A stretch of DNA of 64,000 bases from Streptomyces albidoflavus (lineage in GTDB: Bacteria; Actinomycetota; Actinomycetes; Streptomycetales; Streptomycetaceae). Position 1 is the stretch's first letter; the number at the start of each line of letters is the position of its first letter. Both the position numbers and the translations under genes were made by a program. Below the pieces are notes generated by a model. It was not told where the DNA came from and ran no database searches. It worked only from the letters and a program-made list of their open reading frames with translations. Positions 19,067 to 28,009 of this stretch are shown here, piece after piece. The DNA lies in assembly GCF_000719955.1 (NCBI RefSeq), contig NZ_JOII01000034.1, positions 20,256-84,255 on the forward strand, in the 5' to 3' direction.

Positions 19067-19702
19067 GTGACCGCACCGCTGAACCCGCCCCCGCCGCCGC
19101 ACGGACGCCCCGGGTACGACCCGTGGCAACTGCCCGAGGGGGCGCACCCGGACCACCCTCGCGGTACGGAGCGGGACGAGCCGCTCGGCCGGGAGATCCG
19201 GCGGGCCGCGCTGACCGGCCTCGCCGTGGTCGTCCTGGGGCTGCTGCTCGGCTTCCTCTGGTCCCGGCTGGCCCCGCACGTCCCGCTGGTCTCCGACGGT
19301 GAGGCCGTCTACCTCAAGGACACCGAGGGCGAGCAGGCCATCGGCGCCGACGGCACCTTCGCCCTCCTCGCCCTGGGCTTCGGCGTGGTCACCGGCCTCG
19401 CCGCCTTCCTGGTCCACCGCGCCGGCGGCATCGCCATGGTCTGCGGCCTCGCCCTCGGCTCGCTGGGCGGCGCCGCCGTCGCCTGGCAGCTCGGCATGGC
19501 CCTCGGCCCCAGCGGCGACGTGGTGGGCCACGCCCGCACCGCCGGCCAGGGTGTCACCTTCGACGCCCCCCTGGAACTGGGCGCCCTCGGTGTGCTGGTC
19601 GCCTGGCCCATCGCCGCCCTCCTGGTCCACCTGGGACTGACGGCGCTCTTCGGGCCCCGGGAGGAGCCGCGGGCGCACCACTGGCAGACGTACGAGGGCT
19701 GA
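19067..19702 (+). CDS. Conserved actinobacterial membrane protein (DUF2567-like)
   Basis: 211 aa: a Pro-rich cytoplasmic N-terminus (PLNPPPPPHGRPGYDPW), a first helix (ALTGLAVVVLGLLLGFLW), an extracytoplasmic segment of about 35 residues, then three more helices. Pattern and length fit the DUF2567-type membrane proteins of actinobacteria, from memory. No function can be assigned. It follows the ABC permease after 68 nt and may be cotranscribed. Confidence 0.7.
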   Translation: MTAPLNPPPPPHGRPGYDPWQLPEGAHPDHPRGTERDEPLGREIRRAALTGLAVVVLGLLLGFLWSRLAPHVPLVSDGEAVYLKDTEGEQAIGADGTFALLALGFGVVTGLAAFLVHRAGGIAMVCGLALGSLGGAAVAWQLGMALGPSGDVVGHARTAGQGVTFDAPLELGALGVLVAWPIAALLVHLGLTALFGPREEPRAHHWQTYEG

Positions 19703-19738
19703 GCGCCGGTCCCGTGGCGGCGTGAGGCCCCCGGGCCC

Positions 19739-20233
19739 TCAGCGGGCGATCGGTGCCGTGACGGCGCCGGTCAGCTCGGCCAGTACCGCCGGGGCCAGCT
19801 CCACCTCCAGGCCACGCCGGCCCGCCGAGACGCAGATCGTCGCGTGGCCGGTGGCCGAGGCGTCCAGGACGGTCGGCAGGGCCTTGCGCTGGCCCAGCGG
19901 GGAGATGCCGCCGCGGACGTACCCCGTGGTGCGCTCGGCGGCGGCCGGGTCGGCCATGGCGGCCTTCTTGCCGCCGGCGGCGGTGGCCAGGGCCTTGAGG
20001 TCGAGGCTGCCGGAGACGGGGACCACGGCGACGGTGAGCCGGCCGTCGACCTCGGCGACCAGGGTCTTGAAGACGCGGTCGGGGGAGACGCCCATGGCCT
20101 CGGCGGCCTCCTCGCCGTACGAGGGGTGCGCGGGGTCGTGCTCGTAGGCGTGGGTGGTGAAGGCGGCGCCGGCGGCGGTCAGGGCCACGGTCGCGGGCGT
20201 GCCGCCGGACTGCTTCTTCTGCTTCTTGGCCAT
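19739..20233 (-). CDS. ybaK: YbaK/EbsC-family aminoacyl-tRNA deacylase
   Basis: 164-aa editing-domain protein, expected to hydrolyse misacylated tRNA such as Cys-tRNA(Pro). The family core is visible: VFKTLVAEVDGRLTVAVVPV, DLKALATAAGGKKAAM with the conserved Lys, and GYVRGGISPLGQRKALP. A short Lys/Gln-rich N-terminus precedes it. Cytoplasmic. It is 19 nt from the LON-domain gene on the same strand, so the two may be cotranscribed. Confidence 0.9.
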   Translation of the reverse strand: MAKKQKKQSGGTPATVALTAAGAAFTTHAYEHDPAHPSYGEEAAEAMGVSPDRVFKTLVAEVDGRLTVAVVPVSGSLDLKALATAAGGKKAAMADPAAAERTTGYVRGGISPLGQRKALPTVLDASATGHATICVSAGRRGLEVELAPAVLAELTGAVTAPIAR

Positions 20234-20252
20234 GGGTGCCTGCTTCGGGCGG

Positions 20253-21008
20253 TCAGTTGAGGCTGGTGGGCGTGCGGGTCAGCTCGGCGGCGGGGAGCGA
20301 CGGCAGGTGCCGGATGACCGCCGTCTCACGCCGCAGCAGCGCCAGTTCGTCCCGGAGCCGGGAGGCCGTGTCGGGGGCCTGGAGCAGGCGCTGCCGGGTG
20401 GGTACGTCCAGGACGGTGGCGGCGGCGACCAGGTAGGAGACGACGGAGGGCTCGTCGGGCAGGTCGGCGTTGGAGGTCAGGGTCAGCTCACGGGCCCCGG
20501 CCAGACGCTTCTGGTACGAGCGGAAGGCGCGCAGGACCCCCTCGGCGAGCGCGCCAGCCTCGTCGCCCGGGTCCTCGGGCAACTCCTCCGCCTCGGCGGT
20601 CAGGTACGGCCCCGAGGTGTCGATGGAGTGGAGGCGGACCCGGGTGGTGCCGGTGGCCAGGACCTCGTAGCCGCCGTCCTCGCGTTCGCGGATGGTGGCG
20701 GCGTCGGCGACGCAGCCGACGGCGTGCAGGGAGCGGGCCGGGTCGTCCCCGAAGCCCGTCATGGGCCCGGCCTCCGGGCGCCCGGCGTCGTCGGGCATCC
20801 CCGGTTCACTGGGCGCCACCTCGTGGCCGTCGCGGATGGCGACGACGACGAACTGGCAGGGCTCGTCGGACTCGGGATCCTCCGGGAGGGAGTCCAGGAG
20901 GTCGCGCATCATGGCGCGGTAACGCGCCTCGAAGACATTGAGCGGCAGCACGAGCCCCGGGAAGAGGACCGTGTTCAACGGGAAGAGCGGCAGCCGGACG
21001 GTGGTCAC
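20253..21008 (-). CDS. LON substrate-binding-domain protein
   Basis: 251-aa protein that begins RLPLFPLNTVLFPGLVLPLN and has EARYRAMMRDLL, the hallmark of the N-terminal domain of Lon protease. The ATPase and protease domains are absent. Stand-alone LON-N proteins are thought to bind protein substrates or partners. GTG 21008 was chosen as the start immediately before the conserved strand. It lies 12 nt after the stop of the preceding gene, so the two are probably translated from one mRNA. Confidence 0.85.
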   Translation of the reverse strand: MTTVRLPLFPLNTVLFPGLVLPLNVFEARYRAMMRDLLDSLPEDPESDEPCQFVVVAIRDGHEVAPSEPGMPDDAGRPEAGPMTGFGDDPARSLHAVGCVADAATIREREDGGYEVLATGTTRVRLHSIDTSGPYLTAEAEELPEDPGDEAGALAEGVLRAFRSYQKRLAGARELTLTSNADLPDEPSVVSYLVAAATVLDVPTRQRLLQAPDTASRLRDELALLRRETAVIRHLPSLPAAELTRTPTSLN

Positions 21009-21019
21009 GACCGGCAAGC

Positions 21020-22057
21020 CTAATGGTCTCCGGCCTTCTCGCGCCGCCGCGTCCCCCGCAGGGGCAGGCTCGCGGCCACTTCGATACGCACGCCGTCGCG
21101 CGCCTGGAGGAACTGGCCGAGCGGATCGTCGCTGATCCGGTCCCACGGGAAGGAGGTGGCGCGGGTGCCGATGAGCCGGGCCTGCTCCAGTGCGTCCGCC
21201 CACCGTTCGAGCCGGATCAGCACGTAGAAGAGGACGTTGCGGACCTCGGCGGGCCACGGGTCGCCCGCCGGGTACTCGGCGGAGAGGGCGATGGCGGTGT
21301 CGGCGGCCGCGTCCAGCCGCTCGCGCAGAACGGGGCCGCCCCGCCCGGGCGCGTCGGGGCCCCGGTGCAGCGCCCCGAAGGCGGCCCGCACCGGCAGGCC
21401 GCGGACCAGGGAGCCGGGCAGCGCGTCCTCGGCGGCGCGCTCGGCGAAGGCGAAGGACTCGCGGTGCGAGCCGAACCAGGCGGCCGACAGGTACTGGAGG
21501 GCGGCCACGTGGCAGCCGTAGTGGTACGAGGAGCGGCGCACCGCCTGCTCCCAGCGTGCCTCGAACTCGGTGTGCGGGGCGCCGGTGCCCCGGGCGTGGT
21601 CGAGCGCGATCCGCCAGGGCACCGGGTCGGCGGGCTCGGCGCGGGCGGCGGCCGCGATGAGCGGGGTGACGTCGTGGAGGAGTTCGGCCCGGGCCGGTGA
21701 CTCCCAGCCGCGCCGGACGGCGAGTTCGGCGCGGATCAGTGCCACGTCGGGGTCGTGCGGCGCCGCGTAGCTCCAGGCGTCGAACCACTCCGGCCGGTTG
21801 CGGGCGAAGGCGGCGAGCCGCTGGACCTGCCGGTCGCGGGTCTCCCAGGCGGCCGCCTCGCGGCTGGCGGCGAGCACCTCGGCGGCCGGGCGGTGGTCGC
21901 CGAGCCCCGCCGCCGCCAGGGCCGGGGCCAACCGGTCGTCGGGCAGGTCGAGGTAGACCTCCTCGTCGGGAGGCAGCCCGGTGGCGAGGCGGGTCGTGTG
22001 GGTCACCATCCGGGCCGTCCGGATCAGGGCTTGCAGCAAGGCCATCGTGCCGACCAT
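21020..22057 (-). CDS. Conserved hypothetical protein, possibly alpha-helical repeat
   Basis: 345-aa soluble protein with many Trp/Arg/Glu-rich helices (RPEWFDAWSYAAPHDPDVAL, AELAVRRGWESPAR). It resembles TPR-like proteins with DUF4034-style features conserved in Streptomyces. No enzyme motif or membrane segment is seen. ATG 22057 and ATG 22045 are alternative starts. It heads a minus-strand unit with the LON-domain and YbaK genes. Confidence 0.65.
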   Translation of the reverse strand: MVGTMALLQALIRTARMVTHTTRLATGLPPDEEVYLDLPDDRLAPALAAAGLGDHRPAAEVLAASREAAAWETRDRQVQRLAAFARNRPEWFDAWSYAAPHDPDVALIRAELAVRRGWESPARAELLHDVTPLIAAAARAEPADPVPWRIALDHARGTGAPHTEFEARWEQAVRRSSYHYGCHVAALQYLSAAWFGSHRESFAFAERAAEDALPGSLVRGLPVRAAFGALHRGPDAPGRGGPVLRERLDAAADTAIALSAEYPAGDPWPAEVRNVLFYVLIRLERWADALEQARLIGTRATSFPWDRISDDPLGQFLQARDGVRIEVAASLPLRGTRRREKAGDH

Positions 22058-22180
22058 TGAAAACCGCAGGTCGGGCCGGGGCCAGAGAGACCGGGTGACG
22101 CTTTCGTATCGGTCAAAGGGTTGCCTGGAGAAAGGTCAAGAGAAGGTAAAGAAGGGGGGTGTGGGGCGAGTTGAGGCACC

Positions 22181-22204
22181 CCGGGGGCGTGCGTACGCCC
22201 CGGG
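22181..22204 (-). terminator. Putative hairpin terminator
   Basis: A 10-bp inverted repeat with one mismatch, 22181-22190 with 22195-22204, lies 12 nt beyond the stop of the minus-strand gene ending at 22216. It has no T-run. Position and stem stability fit a terminator. Confidence 0.45.
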
Positions 22205-22215
22205 CGCCCCCGGCG

Positions 22216-23787
22216 TCAGCCGCGGCGCAGCAGCCGCGTCGCCCCCGCCGCCACCGTCGTGGCGAGAATCCAGCCGAGCAGGATCAGCAGGGCGGTCACC
22301 CACTGCCACCCGCCGTCCAGGTGCCAGTAGCCGGTCTGGCCCAGATCGATGACGGGCAGCAGCAGGTCGAGGGTGAAGAGCGAGGAGCTCCACGGCGGAT
22401 GCTCGTCGTCCTTGATCGGCGCCGGGTCGATCTGGGCGAAGAGCAGGGCGCTGACCGCCCAGAGCACCGCCATCCACAGCGCCGCCCGCCCCGGCCGGTA
22501 GCCGTACGCCACCGTCCAGTCCTGGAGGTACCCCCAGACCGTCCCGGCGAGGCCGAGGGTCTCGCGGCGGCGGCGCTGCTTGGCGAGGAGCACCTCGCGG
22601 GCGTCCGCGTCCTCCCCGCCGGCCCGCAGCACGGCGGCCAGCAGCTCGTACGGCTCCGGGTTGTACTCGGGGGTGGCCGCCTCCACCCAGGTCAGCCGCT
22701 CGGCGAGGGTGAAGCGGCCGCGCGGGACCAGGTTGTCGTAGGTGAAGCCGCCCATCGCCAGGCCGCCGGGCCCCGGCCAGCTCGGCGTCTGGTCCATCAG
22801 GTTGCCGACCTTGGCGCCGGACAGCACCACCCGGCCCTGCGCCGGGCGTTCGCACAGGAACCGCAGCTCCGGCGTCTGCACCCGGCGCAGCGACAGCTCC
22901 TGGTACTCCTCCATCACGAACCGGGCCTGGTCCAGGTCGACCGCGTCGCCGACCCGGCCGTCGTCGAGGCGCACGCCGCCCCGGCACTCGAAGCGCTGCA
23001 CGCGGGTGCCGCGCGCCGGGGTGGTGCCGCTGGTCAGCGCCGGGTTCCCGACGCCCGCCGGGGTCAGGTAGAGGGTGCGGCCCACGGTGAGCTGCGGGGC
23101 GTTGAGCGCGCGGCGGCCGTACGGGTTGGCCAGGCGGCTGCCGCGCAGGCTCAGCGAGACCCCGATCTGCGCGCCGCGCAGGCTCACCTCGCCGTGCGCC
23201 TCCATCATCTCCGCCTGGAAGTCCTGGCCCACCGAGAGGCCGTCGCCCAGCAGCGAGGTGCCCCGCCGGTCCCGGTGCACCACCGCCTGGTTCAGCAGCA
23301 GGTCGGTGCCGATCTGGGCGTCGGTCAGCCGCACCCCGCGGTGCACCCGGCAGCGGGGCAGGTGCAGATCGCCCTCGGTGGAGACCCGGGCCGCCTCCAG
23401 GCGCGGCAACGAGCAGTCGACCAGCCGCAGCGTGGTGAACCGCGCCTCGGGCAGCAGCACCTCCTTCTCGAACCGGCAGCCGATCAGCTCCACGTACGGC
23501 TCGACGGTGCCGCCCGCCAGGTCCAGCACGTCGGTGATCTGCACCCCGGCCAGCTTCAGCGAGGAGACCCGGCCGGGCAGCGGGTCGGGGCCGTGCAGCA
23601 GGAGCAGGCTGACGACGCGTGCCCGGACGCTGCGCTCCTCGCCCCACGGCAGCCCGCCGTGCGGATCGTCCAGCGCGGCCTCACCAGCCCGCAGGTCGTA
23701 GGTGCTGCCGTTGCGGAACGCCTGCCACATGCCGTATTCGGTGGCCGTCAGGCCCTCCGGCGGCTCACCGCCCTGTTCGGTGGACAC
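22216..23787 (-). CDS. Large membrane protein with beta-helix-like repeats
   Basis: 523 aa. The N-terminal 370 residues repeat short Leu/Ala/Val segments such as LIGCRFEKEVLL, LRLVDCSLPRLEAARV and MEAHGEVSLRGAQIGVSLSL, at intervals suggesting a right-handed beta-helix of the pentapeptide-repeat type. A Glu/Arg-rich helix (EVLLAKQRRRRETLG) follows, then two C-terminal transmembrane helices (ALWMAVLWAVSALLFA, WVTALLILLGWILATTVA). Homologues are sometimes labelled membrane-associated oxidoreductase, but no redox cofactor motif is visible. GTG 23787 has GGGGAGG upstream. It is divergent from hisD. Confidence 0.7.
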   Translation of the reverse strand: MSTEQGGEPPEGLTATEYGMWQAFRNGSTYDLRAGEAALDDPHGGLPWGEERSVRARVVSLLLLHGPDPLPGRVSSLKLAGVQITDVLDLAGGTVEPYVELIGCRFEKEVLLPEARFTTLRLVDCSLPRLEAARVSTEGDLHLPRCRVHRGVRLTDAQIGTDLLLNQAVVHRDRRGTSLLGDGLSVGQDFQAEMMEAHGEVSLRGAQIGVSLSLRGSRLANPYGRRALNAPQLTVGRTLYLTPAGVGNPALTSGTTPARGTRVQRFECRGGVRLDDGRVGDAVDLDQARFVMEEYQELSLRRVQTPELRFLCERPAQGRVVLSGAKVGNLMDQTPSWPGPGGLAMGGFTYDNLVPRGRFTLAERLTWVEAATPEYNPEPYELLAAVLRAGGEDADAREVLLAKQRRRRETLGLAGTVWGYLQDWTVAYGYRPGRAALWMAVLWAVSALLFAQIDPAPIKDDEHPPWSSSLFTLDLLLPVIDLGQTGYWHLDGGWQWVTALLILLGWILATTVAAGATRLLRRG

Positions 23788-23912
23788 GCCCCTGCCTCCC
23801 CGTGCTGTGCCGCGGACTCCTCGACGGGTGGGCCCGCCCCGAGCGCGGCGCCGACGGGGACGGGGCCCGTGTGCCCACCGGGGCGGGCTCCCACCCCGGT
23901 GATGCCCGCTGA

Positions 23913-23938
23913 GTGACGAATTGAACGCTCATCGTCAC
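23913..23938. promoter_or_regulatory. Dyad in the hisD divergent promoter region
   Basis: GTGACGA (23913-23919) and TCGTCAC (23932-23938) form a perfect 7-bp inverted repeat with a 12-nt spacer. It lies about 75-100 nt before hisD and between divergent genes. It may be a regulator site; identity unknown. Confidence 0.35.
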
Positions 23939-23955
23939 GGAATGTGTCCGCCGGT

Positions 23956-23974
23956 CGTATCAGACGGTGATACG
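23956..23974. promoter_or_regulatory. Palindromic operator candidate upstream of hisD
   Basis: CGTATCA-N5-TGATACG is a perfect 7-bp inverted repeat 39 nt before the hisD start. It is AT-rich relative to the surroundings and sits where a promoter-proximal operator would be. The cognate regulator is not known. Confidence 0.4.
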
Positions 23975-24013
23975 GGGCGCCGGTGACACCGGGCGGTCTG
24001 AGAGAATTGCCGT

Positions 24014-25336
24014 GTGATCTCTCGAATCGACCTGCGCGGCGAGGCCCTCCCCGAGGGCCCCGCCCTGCGCGCTCTGCTGCCCCGTGCCGACTTCGACGTG
24101 ACGGCCGCCCTGGAGAAGGTGCGGCCGATCTGCGAGGACGTGCACCATCGCGGCGACGCGGCGCTGATCGAGTACGCCCGGCGGTTCGACCAGGTCACCC
24201 TGGAGCAGGTCCGGGTCCCCGCCGAAGCCCTCACCGAGGCGCTCGCCGGGCTCACCGACGAGGTCCGCGCCGCGCTCGAGGAGTCCATCCGCCGCGCCCG
24301 CACCGTCCACCGCGCCCAGCGCCGCACCCCGCACACCACCCAGGTCGTCCCCGGCGGCACCGTCACCGAGAAGTGGGTCCCCGTCGACCGCGTCGGGCTC
24401 TACGCCCCCGGCGGCCGCTCGGTCTACCCCTCCTCCGTGATCATGAACGCGGTCCCGGCGCAGGAGGCCGGCGTCCCCTCCATCGCACTCGCCTCGCCGC
24501 CGCAGGTCGAGTTCGGCGGCCTGCCGCACCCGACGATCCTCGCCGCCTGCGCCCTCCTCGGCATCGACGAGGTCTACGCCGTGGGCGGCGCCACCGCCGT
24601 CGCGATGTTCGCGTACGGCACCGAGTCCTGCCCGCCGGCGCGCATGGTCACCGGCCCCGGCAACATCTGGGTGGCCGCCGCCAAGCGCTACTTCACCGGG
24701 CTCATCGGCATCGACACCGAGGCCGGGCCCACCGAGATCGCCGTCCTCGCCGACGACACCGCCGACCCGGTGCACGTTGCCGCCGACCTGATCAGCCAGG
24801 CCGAGCACGACCCGCTGGCCGCCGCCGTCCTGGTCACCGACTCCGACGCCCTCGCGGACGCCGTCGAGAAGGAACTGGCGGTCCAGGTCCCCGCCACCCG
24901 GCACGTCGAGGACCGCATCGCGCCCGCCCTCGCCGGACGCCAGTCCGCCCTGGTCCTCGTCGCGGACCTGGAGGACGGCCTCAAGGTCGTCGACGCCTAC
25001 GGGGCCGAGCACCTGGAGATCCAGACCGCCGACGCCACCGCCGTCGCCGACCGGGTCCGCAACGCCGGCGCGGTCTTCGTCGGCCCGTGGGCCCCGGTCT
25101 CCCTCGGCGACTACTGCGCCGGCTCCAACCACGTGCTGCCCACCGGCGGCTGCGCCTGCCACTCCTCGGGCCTGTCCGTGCAGTCCTTCCTGCGCGGCAT
25201 CCACATCGTGGACTACAGCCGCGACGCCCTCGCCGACGTCGCCCACCACGTCGTCACCCTCGCCGAGGCCGAGGACCTGCCCGCGCACGGCGCGGCGGTG
25301 AAGGCCCGGTTCGACTGGAAGGTCCCCCAGCAGTGA
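24014..25336 (+). CDS. hisD: Histidinol dehydrogenase
   Basis: 440-aa enzyme that oxidises L-histidinol to L-histidine in two NAD+-dependent steps, the last reactions of histidine synthesis. Signature segments include [46 protein letters not shown] and the zinc-site segment [11 protein letters not shown], and the length is normal. GTG 24014 heads the his operon; its TGA stop overlaps the hisC GTG start (25333). The two dyads upstream are the only regulatory candidates seen. There is no His-rich leader peptide. Confidence 0.97.
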   Translation: MISRIDLRGEALPEGPALRALLPRADFDVTAALEKVRPICEDVHHRGDAALIEYARRFDQVTLEQVRVPAEALTEALAGLTDEVRAALEESIRRARTVHRAQRRTPHTTQVVPGGTVTEKWVPVDRVGLYAPGGRSVYPSSVIMNAVPAQEAGVPSIALASPPQVEFGGLPHPTILAACALLGIDEVYAVGGATAVAMFAYGTESCPPARMVTGPGNIWVAAAKRYFTGLIGIDTEAGPTEIAVLADDTADPVHVAADLISQAEHDPLAAAVLVTDSDALADAVEKELAVQVPATRHVEDRIAPALAGRQSALVLVADLEDGLKVVDAYGAEHLEIQTADATAVADRVRNAGAVFVGPWAPVSLGDYCAGSNHVLPTGGCACHSSGLSVQSFLRGIHIVDYSRDALADVAHHVVTLAEAEDLPAHGAAVKARFDWKVPQQ

Positions 25337-26607
25337 GCACCGCCCTGACCCTGGACCAGCTCCCCGTCCGCGAGGAGCTGCGCGGCAAGTCCCCGTACGG
25401 CGCCCCCCAGCTCGACGTGCCGGTCCGGCTCAACACCAACGAGAACCCCTACCCGCTGCCCGAGCCGCTGGTGGCGCGGATCGCCGAGCGGGTCGCCGAG
25501 GCCGCACGCGACCTCAACCGCTACCCGGACCGCGACGCCGTCGAGCTCCGCACCGAGCTGGCCCGCTACCTGACCCGCACCGGTGGCCACCCCGTCGCCT
25601 TCGAGCAGGTCTGGGCCGCCAACGGCTCCAACGAGGTGCTCCAGCAGCTCCTCCAGGCGTTCGGCGGCCCCGGCCGCACCGCCCTGGGCTTCGAGCCCTC
25701 GTACTCGATGCACAGCCTGATCGCGCGGGGGACCAACACCGGCTGGATCTCCGGGCCCCGTCGCGAGGACTTCACCATCGACGTCGTGGCGGCGCGGGAG
25801 GCTGTCGCCGAGCACCGGCCGGACGTGGTCTTCATCACCTCGCCCAACAACCCGACCGGCACCGCCGTCGACCGCGAGACGGTCCTCGCCCTCCACGACG
25901 CCGCCCAGGCCGTCAAGCCGACGATGGTCGTGGTGGACGAGGCGTACGTCGAGTTCAGCCACGGCGCCTCGCTGCTGCCGCTGCTGGAGGGCCGCCCCCA
26001 CCTGGTGGTCTCCCGCACCATGTCGAAGGCGTTCGGCGCCGCGGGCCTCCGCCTGGGCTACCTCGCCGCCGACCCGGCCGTGGTCGACGCCCTCCAGCTG
26101 GTCCGCCTGCCGTACCACCTCTCCGCCGTCAACCAGGCCACCGCGCTCGCCGCCCTGGAGCACACCGACACGCTGCTCGGCTACGTCGACCGCCTCAAGG
26201 CTGAACGTGACCGCGTGGTCCAGGAGTTGCGCGCACTCGGCCTGGACGTCACCGACTCCGACGCCAACTTCGTCCAGTTCGGCCGCTTCGACGGCCCCGG
26301 CGGCCAGCACGCCGTCTGGCAGCGCCTCCTCGACCACGGAGTCCTGGTCCGCGACAACGGCGTCCCGGGCCGGCTGCGCGTCAGCACCGGAACCCCCGAA
26401 GAGAACACCGCTTTCCTCGAAGCGGTACGCGAGGTGGTCGGGTCGAGCCCCGACAAGCCTCGCGGTCTGAGCCAAAGGGGCGCGTCGGTGTCGAGAGACC
26501 CGTCGCGCGCAGGCCGCGAAGCGGTCGAGCACGTCGGGTCTCTCGACACCGACCCAGAGCGCCCCGGCGGCGAAGACCGCCCAGACAACAAGGAGCAGAA
26601 GGTATGA
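25333..26607 (+). CDS. hisC: Histidinol-phosphate aminotransferase with an unusual C-terminal extension
   Basis: 424-aa PLP enzyme converting imidazole acetol phosphate to histidinol phosphate. Fold-type I motifs are present: [31 protein letters not shown] and the PLP lysine in [17 protein letters not shown]. The catalytic body ends near residue 369 (FLEAVREVV), the family's usual end. A further 55 residues are hydrophilic (Arg/Ser/Asp/Pro) and are encoded by DNA containing a 19-bp inverted repeat. The start GTG overlaps the hisD stop and the TGA overlaps the hisB ATG. The extension looks acquired; the core should be functional. Confidence 0.95.
   Translation: MSTALTLDQLPVREELRGKSPYGAPQLDVPVRLNTNENPYPLPEPLVARIAERVAEAARDLNRYPDRDAVELRTELARYLTRTGGHPVAFEQVWAANGSNEVLQQLLQAFGGPGRTALGFEPSYSMHSLIARGTNTGWISGPRREDFTIDVVAAREAVAEHRPDVVFITSPNNPTGTAVDRETVLALHDAAQAVKPTMVVVDEAYVEFSHGASLLPLLEGRPHLVVSRTMSKAFGAAGLRLGYLAADPAVVDALQLVRLPYHLSAVNQATALAALEHTDTLLGYVDRLKAERDRVVQELRALGLDVTDSDANFVQFGRFDGPGGQHAVWQRLLDHGVLVRDNGVPGRLRVSTGTPEENTAFLEAVREVVGSSPDKPRGLSQRGASVSRDPSRAGREAVEHVGSLDTDPERPGGEDRPDNKEQKV
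26477..26565. repeat. Inverted repeat inside the 3' end of hisC
   Basis: 19-bp perfect arms at 26484-26502 and 26535-26553, loop of 32 nt, extended by GGGGCGC (26477-26483) pairing with GCGCCCC (26559-26565) across a 5-nt bulge. It falls entirely in the non-conserved C-terminal tail codons of hisC. In RNA it would form a stable hairpin between the hisC core and hisB, possibly affecting processing or translation of downstream his genes. Confidence 0.85.
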
Positions 26608-27197
26608 GCCGCGTCGGGCGCGTCGAGCGCACCACCAAGGAGACCTCGGTCCTGGTCGAGATCGACCTCGACGGCACCGGGCAGGTAGATGTCGCCACCG
26701 GCGTCGGCTTCTACGACCACATGCTCGACCAGCTCGGCCGCCACGGCCTCTTCGACCTGCGGGTCAAGACCGACGGCGACCTGCACATCGACACCCACCA
26801 CACCATCGAGGACACCGCGCTGGCCCTCGGCGCCGCCTTCAAGCAGGCCCTCGGTGACAAGGTCGGCATCTACCGCTTCGGCAACTGCACGGTGCCGCTG
26901 GACGAGTCCCTCGCCCAGGTCACCGTCGACCTCTCCGGCCGCCCGTACCTCGTGCACACCGAGCCCGAGAACATCGCGCCGATGATCGGCTCCTACGACA
27001 CCACGATGACCCGGCACATCCTGGAGTCCTTCGTCGCCCAGGCGCAGATCGCCCTGCACGTACACGTCCCGTACGGCCGCAACGCCCACCACATCGTGGA
27101 GTGCCAGTTCAAGGCGCTGGCCCGCGCCCTGCGGTACGCCAGCGAGCGCGACCCCCGCGCGGCCGGAATCCTCCCCTCCACGAAGGGTGCCCTCTAA
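26604..27197 (+). CDS. hisB: Imidazoleglycerol-phosphate dehydratase
   Basis: 197-aa manganese enzyme that dehydrates IGP to imidazole acetol phosphate. It is the stand-alone dehydratase without a phosphatase domain, as in actinobacteria. Metal-ligand motifs [24 protein letters not shown] and [15 protein letters not shown] are intact. AGGAG lies about 9 nt before ATG 26604. The start overlaps the hisC stop; a small membrane-protein gene begins 3 nt after its own stop. Confidence 0.97.
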   Translation: MSRVGRVERTTKETSVLVEIDLDGTGQVDVATGVGFYDHMLDQLGRHGLFDLRVKTDGDLHIDTHHTIEDTALALGAAFKQALGDKVGIYRFGNCTVPLDESLAQVTVDLSGRPYLVHTEPENIAPMIGSYDTTMTRHILESFVAQAQIALHVHVPYGRNAHHIVECQFKALARALRYASERDPRAAGILPSTKGAL

Positions 27198-27199
27198 CC

Positions 27200-27364
27200 G
27201 TGAACGGTGTCTCCACCGCGCTGATCGTGCTCGGCCTGTTCTTCCTCGGCGGCGTCTACTCCTTCTACAAGCAGAAGCTGCCCACCGGCATCCTCGTGGT
27301 GCTGGGGATCGGCGCCGCCATGTCCCTCACGGCGGGCGTGCTCCGCCTGGACGTCTGGGGGTGA
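27200..27364 (+). CDS. Small membrane protein between hisB and hisH
   Basis: 54 aa ([20 protein letters not shown]...) with two hydrophobic helices separated by YKQKLPTG, likely a hairpin in the membrane. It begins 3 nt after hisB and ends 4 nt before hisH, so it is translated as part of the his operon. I recall a small ORF at this place in other Streptomyces, which supports a real gene. Function unknown; nothing ties it to histidine chemistry. Confidence 0.75.
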   Translation: MNGVSTALIVLGLFFLGGVYSFYKQKLPTGILVVLGIGAAMSLTAGVLRLDVWG

Positions 27365-27368
27365 CGTC

Positions 27369-28007
27369 ATGACCACCAAGAACGTCGTCGTCCTCGACTA
27401 CGGCTTCGGCAACGTCCGCTCCGCCGAGCGGGCGCTCGCCCGGACCGGCGCCGAGGTCGAGATCACCCGCGACTACGACCGCGCCATGAACGCCGACGGC
27501 CTGCTGGTCCCCGGCGTCGGCGCCTTCGCCTCCTGCATGGCCGGGCTCAAGGAGGCCCGCGGCGACTGGATCATCGGCCGCCGGCTCTCCGGCGGCCGCC
27601 CCGTCATGGGCATCTGCGTCGGCATGCAGGTCCTCTTCGAGCGCGGCATCGAGCACGGGGTCGAGACCGAGGGCCTGGACCAGTGGCCCGGCACGGTCGG
27701 GCCGCTGCAGGCCGAGGTCGTCCCCCACATGGGGTGGAACACCGTGCAGGCGTCCGCAGGTTCGCGCCTCTTCCAGGGCGTCGACCCCGAGGAGCGCTTC
27801 TACTTCGTCCACTCCTACGCGGTCCACGACTGGACGCTGGAGGTCACCAACCCGGCGATCCGCGCCCCGCACGTCAGCTGGTCCACCTACGGCGAGCCGT
27901 TCGTGGCCGCCGTGGAGAACGGCGCCCTGTGGGCCACCCAGTTCCACCCCGAGAAGTCCGGCGACGCCGGAGCCCAGCTCCTCACCAACTGGATCGAGAC
28001 CCTCTGA
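27369..28007 (+). CDS. hisH: Imidazole glycerol phosphate synthase, glutaminase subunit
   Basis: 212-aa class I glutamine amidotransferase that feeds ammonia to HisF to make IGP and AICAR. The nucleophile Cys is in [14 protein letters not shown] and the catalytic His/Glu pair in FHPEKSG; the N-terminal [17 protein letters not shown] is typical. It starts 4 nt after the small membrane ORF; priA follows 2 nt after the stop. Confidence 0.97.
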   Translation: MTTKNVVVLDYGFGNVRSAERALARTGAEVEITRDYDRAMNADGLLVPGVGAFASCMAGLKEARGDWIIGRRLSGGRPVMGICVGMQVLFERGIEHGVETEGLDQWPGTVGPLQAEVVPHMGWNTVQASAGSRLFQGVDPEERFYFVHSYAVHDWTLEVTNPAIRAPHVSWSTYGEPFVAAVENGALWATQFHPEKSGDAGAQLLTNWIETL

Positions 28008-28009
28008 TC

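Noticed and set aside
22080..22150. Promoter with TTGACC boxes for the gene ending at 21020
   Set aside because: TTGACC and TTTGACC are present on the minus strand, but no -10 element at 16-18 nt spacing could be found.
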